This document shows, piece after piece, positions 35,346 through 43,129 of a stretch of 64,000 bases of DNA. A program made the translations under genes and the position numbers. Source of the DNA: Halobacillus litoralis (GTDB lineage: Bacteria; Bacillota; Bacilli; Bacillales; Halobacillaceae); the NCBI RefSeq assembly GCF_020524085.2, contig NZ_CP129016.1, forward strand, positions 2,846,001 to 2,910,000, read 5' to 3'. Within the stretch, counting starts at the first letter, position 1; every line of letters starts with the position of its first letter. The notes below the pieces were generated by a model that worked only from the letters and a program-made list of their open reading frames with translations, ran no database searches and had not been told where the DNA came from.

Positions 35346-36941
35346 ATGATTTTGGATAACGTTAGAATCTACCAGCCTCATCAAACCTATGAGAGTGACC
35401 GCGCTTATGCGATTAAAATAAAAGGGGAGAAGATTGAGTCCATTTATGAGTCACCTTATGATGGTGAGGAAGATGTCGTAGATGGAAGAGGACGAGTCCT
35501 TTCTCCGGCCTTCAACGATAGCCATATGCACCTTCTCCGTTACGGTCTGTTAAAGAAGGAATTAGACCTTACCCAAGTAACGAGCTGGGAAGAAATGAAA
35601 GCTGTTGTCGAGAATCATTATGATGAACTGCAGCAATACGACTGGGTTTTTGGGAAGGGATTCAACGATGGAAACTTTGATGATATCGACCATCTTTTAA
35701 CAGCAGAAGACTTAAATGAAATTCAAGTGAATGCGTATATGTACTTCATGCATCAGGATGGTCATGAATGTGTCATTAGTGAACAGGCGATGGATCTGTT
35801 GAAAGAAGAAGAGGATTTCAAGAAAGAACCGGATGAATTTAAAGAAAAAGATGAACATGGGAACTGGAATGGCCGCTTTAAAGATACGGCGGTTCATTAT
35901 ATTAAGCACCATTTTTGGGGACGGTCCGCCGAAGATGCAAAAGAAGCATTAAAGAAAGCGATGCCTCACCTTAGTCAACACGGCCTGACCTCTGTGCATA
36001 CGGATGATATTAACTTCATCGGTTCTTATCAACGGTTGTGGCAGGCCTATACAGAACTAGAACATGAAGAAACTTTACCGATCGATGTACAACTACATCA
36101 TTATGTTTTTAATATTGATGACATGAAATCCTATTGTAAGGAAAATGATCTTCGCACAGGTCAAGGAACACCTCAAGTGAGAGTAGGGTCTTTCAAGATT
36201 TTCTTAGACGGTACCCAGCGGCTTTATACGGCAGCCATGAGGAACCCTTATCCTGTAGAACCGAGTACAGACGGCCGTTTGATTTATACCCAGGAACAGC
36301 TCGATGATATGGTCAAATATGCAAGTGACAATGATATGCAGGTGGCCATGCATGCCATCGGGGATCGTGCTGTTGATCAGGCGATTACGGCGCTTGAGAA
36401 ATCGAAGGAGGCGACGAAATGTTTTAGGCACCGGATTATTCATGCCCAGACGCTTGCTCCTGATCTGATTGCCCGCTTGAGAGAGTTGAAGCCTTACATT
36501 GAAACACAGCCTTCCTTTCTTCTTGATGAGTGGAGCGAAAAAGGGAAATGGACACCGGAAAGCCTTCTGCCATATTGTGATGCTTATGAAAGCCTTTTAA
36601 AAGAGCAGGTCCCATTAACGTTGAGCTCTGATCTTCCTATTGGTGCGCTGAATCCTTTTACGACCATATTCTCGGCTGTCAACCGGACAGACCTTAATGG
36701 AAACCCAGAAGGCGGCTGGATGCCGCAGGAAAAAATAAGCGTAAAGGAATCTTTTATCGGTTTTACAAAAACTCCAGCTGAGCTCGAATATAGAGAACAA
36801 GAAAAGGGTAAAATAGAACCTGGTTATCAAGCTGATTTTGTAATCCTGGACAAGCATCCCGAGGAAATAGAAACTGAAAAGCTGAAGGATATAAAAGTAT
36901 TAGAGACCTGGCATAGAGGAAAGTGTGTCTATAGGAAGTGA
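35346..36941 (+). CDS. Amidohydrolase family protein (YtcJ-like)
   Basis: A 531-residue metal-dependent amidohydrolase. Domains: a small beta sandwich at both ends and a central TIM barrel. The metal motif is FNDSHMHLLRYG near residue 60; downstream ligand regions are SVHTDDINF, MAMHAIGDRAVDQAI and HRIIHAQTL; SSDLPIGALNPF carries the last catalytic Asp. The C-terminus GYQADFVILDKHP is typical. Substrates of YtcJ-type enzymes are N-substituted formamides or unknown. GGAAGAG-type ribosome site. Confidence 0.88.
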   Translation: MILDNVRIYQPHQTYESDRAYAIKIKGEKIESIYESPYDGEEDVVDGRGRVLSPAFNDSHMHLLRYGLLKKELDLTQVTSWEEMKAVVENHYDELQQYDWVFGKGFNDGNFDDIDHLLTAEDLNEIQVNAYMYFMHQDGHECVISEQAMDLLKEEEDFKKEPDEFKEKDEHGNWNGRFKDTAVHYIKHHFWGRSAEDAKEALKKAMPHLSQHGLTSVHTDDINFIGSYQRLWQAYTELEHEETLPIDVQLHHYVFNIDDMKSYCKENDLRTGQGTPQVRVGSFKIFLDGTQRLYTAAMRNPYPVEPSTDGRLIYTQEQLDDMVKYASDNDMQVAMHAIGDRAVDQAITALEKSKEATKCFRHRIIHAQTLAPDLIARLRELKPYIETQPSFLLDEWSEKGKWTPESLLPYCDAYESLLKEQVPLTLSSDLPIGALNPFTTIFSAVNRTDLNGNPEGGWMPQEKISVKESFIGFTKTPAELEYREQEKGKIEPGYQADFVILDKHPEEIETEKLKDIKVLETWHRGKCVYRK

Positions 36942-37023
36942 TGTCTTCTACAACTTTTCTTGTAAACACTCGTTCCATCAGCCATAATGGACATAAGTGA
37001 TGGAAAGGGGAGGATGGGTAGCA

Positions 37024-37572
37024 ATGGAGAAATTATTTTTAGTGCGTCACAGCGAAACGGAAGGTCAACATGAAGATTCCCCGTTAACAAAGACGGGCAT
37101 CAGGCAGGCCCAAATGCTTGCGGCTTTTTTAGAGAAGTACGGGCACAACATTGACCGCATCATCTCAAGTCCTTATTTGCGGGCGATTGAAACGATTAAG
37201 CCTTTTGCCAGAAAAAATAATGTGACCATCGAAATGGATGACCGTTTAGAAGAGCGTGTCCTTAGCCGCGAACCTCTGGATGACTGGGAAGAAGTCCTTC
37301 ATGACACGTTTGTCGACCCTGAGCTGAAACTAACGGGAGGGGAATCCTCGACAGAAGCTAAGAAACGTGTCCTTTCTCTGATTGATGAACTTGAAAATGA
37401 GGATTGTGGAAACGTTCTCCTTGTTACTCACGGGAACCTGCTCGCCTTATTACTGCAAAAATATAACCGTGAAATCGGTTTTTATGAATGGAAGCGTCTC
37501 TCCCGTCCAGATGTTTTTCTTGTACAAAAACAAGGAGGAGAATATACAGTCGAACGCATTTGGGAAGACTGA
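37024..37572 (+). CDS. Histidine phosphatase family protein
   Basis: A 182-residue phosphoglycerate mutase-like enzyme. The phospho-accepting His lies in FLVRHSETEG (an RHS variant of RHG), then SSPYLRAIETIKPF with the catalytic Arg, a central Glu region (DDRLEERVLSR), and the second His in LLVTHGNLLALL. Substrate unknown. ATG 37024 has GGGGAGGATGG upstream; earlier in-frame starts have no site. Confidence 0.87.
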   Translation: MEKLFLVRHSETEGQHEDSPLTKTGIRQAQMLAAFLEKYGHNIDRIISSPYLRAIETIKPFARKNNVTIEMDDRLEERVLSREPLDDWEEVLHDTFVDPELKLTGGESSTEAKKRVLSLIDELENEDCGNVLLVTHGNLLALLLQKYNREIGFYEWKRLSRPDVFLVQKQGGEYTVERIWED

Positions 37573-37743
37573 GATCATCCTTCCCATTTCTTTTTCAGTT
37601 CGATGCGAAAATGGTCGAACAACTACGGGAATTGCGATTTTTTATCAAAATCGTTATAGTATATTGTGGTGTTTATCTTAGCCATTATGGGTGAATAGTA
37701 TTTAATAAGCACACGAAATTATATAAAAGGAGGAGAAATAGAT

Positions 37744-37983
37744 ATGGCATTTGTAATCACATCCCCTTGTAAAGATGAAAAAGCTGGAGAATGCGTGGAT
37801 GTGTGCCCAGTTGATTGTATCGAAGAAGGGAAAGATATGTTCTATATCGACCCTGCGATTTGCATAGATTGTGGTGCGTGTGAAGCAGTTTGTCCAGTTG
37901 AAGCGATTTATATCGAGGACGAGGTACCAGAAGAAGAAACTCCATACATCGAGATTAACCGTAAGTTCTTTGAAGAACAATAA
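37744..37983 (+). CDS. fer: 7Fe ferredoxin (3Fe-4S/4Fe-4S)
   Basis: A 79-residue electron carrier. Cysteines lie at 9, 17, 21, 25, 40, 43, 46 and 50. Compared with the 7Fe type, Cys9, Cys17 and Cys50 would hold the 3Fe-4S cluster and Cys21, Cys40, Cys43 and Cys46 the 4Fe-4S cluster. Motifs: ECVDVCPVDCI and CIDCGACEAVCPVEAI. The protein is very acidic. AAAGGAGGAG precedes the ATG. It is a single-gene unit, so its partner is unknown. Confidence 0.93.
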   Translation: MAFVITSPCKDEKAGECVDVCPVDCIEEGKDMFYIDPAICIDCGACEAVCPVEAIYIEDEVPEEETPYIEINRKFFEEQ

Positions 37984-37994
37984 GTATCATAACC

Positions 37995-38027
37995 AGACCG
38001 TCTCTTTCCTGAAGAGGCGGTCTTTTT
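37995..38027 (+). terminator. Terminator after the ferredoxin gene
   Basis: AGACCGTCTCTTtcctgAAGAGGCGGTCTTTTT. Confidence 0.85.
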
Positions 38028-38201
38028 CATATCTTTCGATCCCTTCTTTATCTAACACAATAACTAAAAATCACTCTTCAATAATCTTGCCATATAATCG
38101 AATAGTTAAGAGTGCTTTTAGGTCAGTGGGTTGATAAGTGAATAATTCTTCTTTATGCAGGGTAGATAGAAAAAGAATGATTACAAGGGAGGACACAGAT
38201 C

Positions 38202-38942
38202 ATGACAAAACTAAAAAATCAAACAGCGATCATAACAGGGGCCAGCAGCGGAATCGGTAAAGCGATTGCTCACCATTTAGCAAATGATGGGGCGAATGTT
38301 GTACTCGCAGCTAGAAGAGCAGAAAAGCTTAATGAACTCGCAGAAGAAATTATTGAACAATATAATGTAGAAGCGAAAGTGGTAGAAACAGATGTAACGA
38401 AAAGAGAAGATGTGGAGAAGCTAGTTTCAGAAACGAAATCAGCATTCAATACGGTGGATCTTTTCATTAATAATGCAGGAGTTATGTTGCTCTCCTTCTT
38501 AAAGAATGACCACGTGGATGAATGGGAACAGATGGTTGATGTTAATATTAAAGGGGTTTTATACGGCATCCATGCAAGCCTGCCTACCATGATTGAACAG
38601 GAGTCCGGTCATATCGTTAATGTTTCCTCTGTTGCTGGGCATGAAGTCTTTCCATCCAGCACCGTTTACAGTGCGACAAAATATGCGGTAAAAGCTCTTT
38701 CGATGGGAATGGAAAAAGAACTTTCTAAATCGGGCGTCCGAGTGACGAACGTTTCACCGGGAGCCGTGGATACAGAACTTACCGACCACATTACAGACGG
38801 AGAGGTCATTGATATGTTCAAAAACCGTAGCATGGATCCGCTGGAAGCGGATGATATTGCCCGTGCCGTTGCTTATGCAGTGACTCAGCCATCTTATGTG
38901 AATGTAAATGAGGTCATCGTACGTCCCATGCATCAAAAGTAA
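38202..38942 (+). CDS. Short-chain dehydrogenase/reductase
   Basis: A 246-residue SDR of the YdfG/serine-dehydrogenase-like type. Cofactor motif TGASSGIG at 12-19 with AARRAEKL after beta-2 (Arg-rich, favouring NADP), FINNAGVML, the catalytic Ser in NVSSVAGHE and Tyr-x3-Lys in VYSATKYAVKAL, then SPGAVDTELTDH. AGGGAGG precedes the ATG. Substrate unknown. Confidence 0.88.
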   Translation: MTKLKNQTAIITGASSGIGKAIAHHLANDGANVVLAARRAEKLNELAEEIIEQYNVEAKVVETDVTKREDVEKLVSETKSAFNTVDLFINNAGVMLLSFLKNDHVDEWEQMVDVNIKGVLYGIHASLPTMIEQESGHIVNVSSVAGHEVFPSSTVYSATKYAVKALSMGMEKELSKSGVRVTNVSPGAVDTELTDHITDGEVIDMFKNRSMDPLEADDIARAVAYAVTQPSYVNVNEVIVRPMHQK

Positions 38943-38950
38943 ATGAAAAA

Positions 38951-38978
38951 AAGATGACCGCAGGGATGCGGTCATCTT
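38951..38978 (-). terminator. Terminator after acyP
   Basis: AAGATGACCGCA / TGCGGTCATCTT, followed on the minus strand by a run of seven T. It also lies just after the SDR stop on the plus strand, where the T-tract is weak. Confidence 0.8.
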
Positions 38979-39253
38979 CATTGTACTACTTTAAATTTCT
39001 TGTAATTATTGATTTTATCTTTATTTTTAACATCGAGTGCTTCTACTTTACTGAAAGGTGTAGGCCCCTCATCTATTTCTTTTATGAACTGCTGTAATTT
39101 TCCATGCTCTCCTTCCGCTTCAATAAGAACGGTGCCGTCGGGCTGATTTTTCACCCATCCTGAAATACCGATCTGTTCAGCGATCTGTTTAGTTGCAGCA
39201 CGGAAACCGACACCTTGAACGCGGCCGTGGACGGTTATCTGATTGTTTTCCAT
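38978..39253 (-). CDS. acyP: Acylphosphatase
   Basis: A 91-residue enzyme that hydrolyses acyl phosphates. The phosphate-cradle motif VHGRVQGVGFRAAT carries the catalytic Arg, and the catalytic Asn lies in GWVKNQPDGTVLIEAEG. These two blocks define the family. AGGAGG precedes the ATG. It is divergent from the P1 peptidase gene. Confidence 0.93.
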   Translation of the reverse strand: MENNQITVHGRVQGVGFRAATKQIAEQIGISGWVKNQPDGTVLIEAEGEHGKLQQFIKEIDEGPTPFSKVEALDVKNKDKINNYKKFKVVQ

Positions 39254-39326
39254 TCTTACACCTCCTCATCTATCCTCTTGTTTCCCCAAAAATAGAATTC
39301 GGCAAACCTTAAAAAGGAGTGGATGT

Positions 39327-40292
39327 ATGATGAATGAGATTGATATCACGGAAATTGAAGGGTTCTTTTTTGGTCAAAAAGAAAGTGAAAATCATCACAC
39401 AGGGTGCACAGTTATTCTGAGTAAAGACGGTGCCACGGCAGGTGTGGATGTCCGGGGCGGGGCTCCAGGTACGAGGGAGACCGATGCCTTGAAATCTGAA
39501 AATCTTGTGCAACAGGTTCACGGCGTATTTCTGTCTGGAGGCAGTGCTTTTGGTCTTGAGGTTGGTTCAGGAGTGATGAAATATTTGGAAGAGGAAGGGA
39601 TCGGTTTTGATGTAGGGGTAACTCGAGTCCCGGTCGCCCCTGGTGCCATTTTGTTTGACTTAAGAGAAAACGACCAGGGCATGCGCCCGGATGCTAAAAT
39701 GGGTTATGAAGCTGCAGCAGCTGCTTTCAAGCATTCACATTTGAAACAGGGGAATTATGGAGCAGGTGCAGGGGCGACAGTTGGAAAAGGGAAAGGACCT
39801 TCTTTTAGTATGAAAGGCGGATTGGGGCATTATTCCATTCAAGTGGGGGACGTAAAAGTGGGTGCGGTCGTTGCCGTTAATTGTTTTGGGGATGTCATCA
39901 ATCCTGAGACTGGCCAAATCATCGCCGGCATACAGAGAGAGGGTAGTTTCTTAAATAGTGAAGATGTGTTGATGGATCAAATGAAAGAGGGACCGACCAA
40001 TCGATTTCACGGGAATACGACCATTGGTGCCGTGGTTACTAATGCGAAGGTAGATAAACCGGCAGCAAACAAACTGGCGGCCATGTCCCATGCCGGCCTT
40101 GCACGTACCATTCGTCCTTCCCATACATTCGTTGATGGCGACACAATGTTTTTTGCTGGGTCAGGGAAAATTTCCTGTGACTACAACAGTCTAGGAGTCA
40201 TGGCTGTCAGAGCGGTTGAAAAAGCAGTACAAAATGCAGTGACTCATGCTAAAACAACGAAAAACTTTTTATCAGCTAAAGATCTACAGTAG
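39327..40292 (+). CDS. P1 family peptidase (DmpA-like aminopeptidase)
   Basis: A 321-residue Ntn-type enzyme that matures by self-cleavage into two chains. The cleavage/nucleophile region is HGNTTIGAVVTNAKVDK, with Thr where other family members have Thr or Ser. Other blocks: TGCTVILSKDGATAGVDVRGGAPGTRE, VFLSGGSAFGLEVGSGVMKYLEE and GAGAGATVGKGKG. Known members cleave N-terminal D- or L-residues or beta-peptides. ATG 39327 has AAAGGAG upstream. It heads a four-gene operon of amide and gamma-glutamyl enzymes. Confidence 0.9.
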   Translation: MMNEIDITEIEGFFFGQKESENHHTGCTVILSKDGATAGVDVRGGAPGTRETDALKSENLVQQVHGVFLSGGSAFGLEVGSGVMKYLEEEGIGFDVGVTRVPVAPGAILFDLRENDQGMRPDAKMGYEAAAAAFKHSHLKQGNYGAGAGATVGKGKGPSFSMKGGLGHYSIQVGDVKVGAVVAVNCFGDVINPETGQIIAGIQREGSFLNSEDVLMDQMKEGPTNRFHGNTTIGAVVTNAKVDKPAANKLAAMSHAGLARTIRPSHTFVDGDTMFFAGSGKISCDYNSLGVMAVRAVEKAVQNAVTHAKTTKNFLSAKDLQ

Positions 40293-40305
40293 GAGGAAGA
40301 GTGAG

Positions 40306-41187
40306 ATGAACGTTTTTGTTTACGGTTCTCTTTGCAAAAATCAGGAAAATCATCATTATATGAAAGAAGCGACATGTCTTTCAGAACAAGCTTTTGTGAA
40401 AGGTACGTTGTATACGGGACATTCTTATTATCCGCTTCTCATAAAAAACGATCAGGAGATCACCTATGGAGAATTGTACGACATTCCCTCTTCATTATTA
40501 GCCGTGTTGGATGAATTAGAAGGCTATTCCAAGGATTCAGAGGATCCATATTTCGTACGGGAGATGTGCGAAGTTTCTACACCACAAGGAGTAAAAGAAG
40601 CGTTCGTCTATTATTGGCCGCGAGAAGCTGCAGGTGAAGAGGTCCACAATCACGATTGGAAAGTCCATCGATCTATTCAAAGGGAGCATCTCCATTATTT
40701 CGCTTATGGGTCATGTATGGACAATTCCAGATTATGCGAGCATGGAGTTGACCATTTATTTACTACAATCAAAGGGAAAGGGATGCTTAACGATTACAGG
40801 CTTTCTTTTTCCACTCATTTCGAGGACGGTTCACGAGCTGATATTACCGAACACCCTGGTTCTCACGTGGAAGGAGTTGTTTATGAAGTTGGAAGAGAGG
40901 CAAGAGAGTATTTATATCGAAGGGAAGGGGTGGAAACGAAGGTCTATAGACCAACGATTGTTCATGTGATCGGAGATGACGGAATGACAATCCCTGCTCT
41001 TTCTTTCACGGTTATTGAAAAGAAAGCTGAAATCGCTCCACCTTTTCATTATGCAGAAGAAATTCATCGAGGAGGTTCGAAATACCTCTCTGAAAACTAC
41101 ATGAAATCTATCGAACAAAAGTTCATAGAAGAATGGAAAGTGCCAGAATTTAGAACGTATTTGCAAAAAAAGGGGTGGAGAGAATGA
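40306..41187 (+). CDS. ykqA: YkqA-like protein with two gamma-glutamylcyclotransferase domains
   Basis: A 293-residue fusion of two GGCT/AIG2-like domains. The first begins MNVFVYGSLCKNQENH and includes ELYDIPSSLLAVLDELEGY, whose Glu is the usual catalytic acid. The second begins YFAYGSCMDNSRL and includes GVVYEVGREAREYLYRREG. GGCT enzymes turn gamma-glutamyl amines or peptides into pyroglutamate. AGGAGGAAGAG precedes ATG 40306. It lies 13 bp after the P1 peptidase gene and overlaps the next gene by ATGA. Confidence 0.88.
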   Translation: MNVFVYGSLCKNQENHHYMKEATCLSEQAFVKGTLYTGHSYYPLLIKNDQEITYGELYDIPSSLLAVLDELEGYSKDSEDPYFVREMCEVSTPQGVKEAFVYYWPREAAGEEVHNHDWKVHRSIQREHLHYFAYGSCMDNSRLCEHGVDHLFTTIKGKGMLNDYRLSFSTHFEDGSRADITEHPGSHVEGVVYEVGREAREYLYRREGVETKVYRPTIVHVIGDDGMTIPALSFTVIEKKAEIAPPFHYAEEIHRGGSKYLSENYMKSIEQKFIEEWKVPEFRTYLQKKGWRE

Positions 41188-42008
41188 CAAAGGTCATGTG
41201 GTCTAGTTACACAGCCAGGGATTTTACTCGTTTACAATATGCGCTTCTTAAGAAGGAGACCTCTTCTAAGGAAGCGATTATTATCGTACACGGGATTACA
41301 GCCGAATTTCATCATCATGAAGCTTTTGCTCAGGAATGTCTCCGTGACGCTGATATTTATTTTCCTGTGTTAAGAGGGTATGATCAGAGTCAAAAGAGAG
41401 GGGACATTGACTACATTGGGCAATATGATGACGATTTATTTGATTTCATCCATTTCATTGAAAAAAAGGGGTATGAAAAAGTGACCATGGCCGGACACTC
41501 CATGGGCTGTGCCAACCTATTGAGGTTGATTCAAACAAACAAGAGCGCTGCCAGTGAATACTTGTTTATCGCTCCATTCTTTCATCCTACTTTGCCTGTC
41601 TATCATGAGGATGCGACCGAGCAGTCCACTGATCGAACCGATGTGGATTATACGGTATTCGACAAGAAAGTCATGCTTCTCATGACTTTGTATAAGATGA
41701 ATATCCATCGATTCAATAACAGGACTGTTGCGGAAATTCCCGATGAGTTCAACAAAACTGAAAAACTAACTTTGAGCTTCCGACTCCTTGCCTCAAGGTT
41801 TCTTGAAAAAATCCCCCCAGAATTGCTACATGATATAAAGGGTAGAGTGTCCATTTATGTGGGAAGTGAGGATGAAGTTCTATTGCATGATACATTCCAG
41901 CGGTATGTAAATGAGCATTGGAACGTTGAGATCCACATCATTCAAGGAACAGACCACAACCATATCCTTCACCATCCTCAACTGCATAAGGAATGGGCGG
42001 AGAAATGA
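41184..42008 (+). CDS. Alpha/beta hydrolase
   Basis: A 274-residue serine hydrolase. IIIVHGITAEFHHHE (oxyanion region), the nucleophile elbow TMAGHSMGCANLLRL, the acid in VGSEDEVLL and the His in GTDHNHILHHP complete the triad. No signal peptide. Its ATG overlaps the preceding stop (ATGA), and its own stop overlaps the next start the same way, so translation is coupled across the operon. Substrate unknown; lysophospholipase-like or amidase roles are possible. Confidence 0.83.
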   Translation: MTKVMWSSYTARDFTRLQYALLKKETSSKEAIIIVHGITAEFHHHEAFAQECLRDADIYFPVLRGYDQSQKRGDIDYIGQYDDDLFDFIHFIEKKGYEKVTMAGHSMGCANLLRLIQTNKSAASEYLFIAPFFHPTLPVYHEDATEQSTDRTDVDYTVFDKKVMLLMTLYKMNIHRFNNRTVAEIPDEFNKTEKLTLSFRLLASRFLEKIPPELLHDIKGRVSIYVGSEDEVLLHDTFQRYVNEHWNVEIHIIQGTDHNHILHHPQLHKEWAEK

Positions 42009-43054
42009 AACCTTTTTATTCCCAGTTGCTTGCATTCCGCGGTCGTTATGACGACTTCGGGTACGAACAGGGAAAACATTTGAAACATACGCTTTTATAT
42101 AAACACCACGAACAAAGAAGGAAACGATCGAGGCTTCGATACGATGTTGATGTTCAAGTGGTAAAAGAACAAATGGATCTTTATTCAATGGGTCTCTTCG
42201 ACGAGCTCAGAGGTCTTGCTGAAGGATTACAATGGTCTTTGGAAGAAGTCGTTCATGAATACAGCGGGTTTCAACAGGACTGGGAAGGTTCAGGCTGCTC
42301 CATTTTGACAGGAAACGGATACTTTGCAAGAAATTATGATTACCACCCCAAAACGTATGAGGGCCGGTTGGTTTTGTTTCAACCCGAAGATGGTTATGCG
42401 AGCATCGGACCCTCCCAGCGCATCATCGGACGTACAGACGGAATGAACGAACATGGACTTTGTATTGGATATAATTTCGTTAACAGAATTCACCCGGAAG
42501 ACGGGTTTATTTGTTGTCTGCTGACAAGAATGGTCTTAGAAACATGTAAAACGACCAAGGAAGCGGTTCACCTATTGAAAAAACTCCCTCACAGACATTC
42601 GTTTAACTATGTAGTATTTGATAAAGAAGGAACATCAAAAGTCATTGAAGGCTCTCCTCGCGGGGTCACCGTGAAAGAAGGGATGGCTTGTACGAATCAC
42701 TTCACGGAACTTGAGAAAGAAAACCGCAGGCATCTCTCCGATTCACAGGAAAGACTGGATGACCTCAAAAGCCGTCAAGCTTATATTTTTGATGAATTGG
42801 AGGCTTTTCATTTATTGAATGACTCCTACGGACCGATCTTTTCTCATGGGTATAAACAATGGACCGGCACAATCCATACAACCTGCTACAGTCCAGGATC
42901 TTTAACTCTTCATTTTGGACTCGGTGGAGATACGGAGCCATCCGTGATTTTATTCGGTGACTGGCTGAATGGAAGGACGGTTCTTCCTAGTAAGGTTTAT
43001 GGGGAATTGGATACGGATCAAACGATTCCCTACATGGATGACCATTCGTTATAA
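42005..43054 (+). CDS. C45 family peptidase / acyl-CoA:6-APA acyltransferase-like Ntn hydrolase
   Basis: A 349-residue protein of the C45/linear-amide C-N hydrolase group. The likely self-cleaving nucleophile Cys is in WEGSGCSILTGNGYFARNYDYHP; other family blocks are EYSGFQQDW, GRTDGMNEHGLCIGYNFV, VIEGSPRG and HTTCYSPGSLTLHFG. Relatives hydrolyse or form amide bonds of acyl amino acids. Its start overlaps the preceding stop (ATGA). It closes the four-gene operon. Confidence 0.85.
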   Translation: MKPFYSQLLAFRGRYDDFGYEQGKHLKHTLLYKHHEQRRKRSRLRYDVDVQVVKEQMDLYSMGLFDELRGLAEGLQWSLEEVVHEYSGFQQDWEGSGCSILTGNGYFARNYDYHPKTYEGRLVLFQPEDGYASIGPSQRIIGRTDGMNEHGLCIGYNFVNRIHPEDGFICCLLTRMVLETCKTTKEAVHLLKKLPHRHSFNYVVFDKEGTSKVIEGSPRGVTVKEGMACTNHFTELEKENRRHLSDSQERLDDLKSRQAYIFDELEAFHLLNDSYGPIFSHGYKQWTGTIHTTCYSPGSLTLHFGLGGDTEPSVILFGDWLNGRTVLPSKVYGELDTDQTIPYMDDHSL

Positions 43055-43129
43055 ATATCTCCCCCTTGAGGAAACACAGTTCTTCAGAGTAAAATGAGGG
43101 AGGACATTGTACGGCAAAGGAGACGAGAC

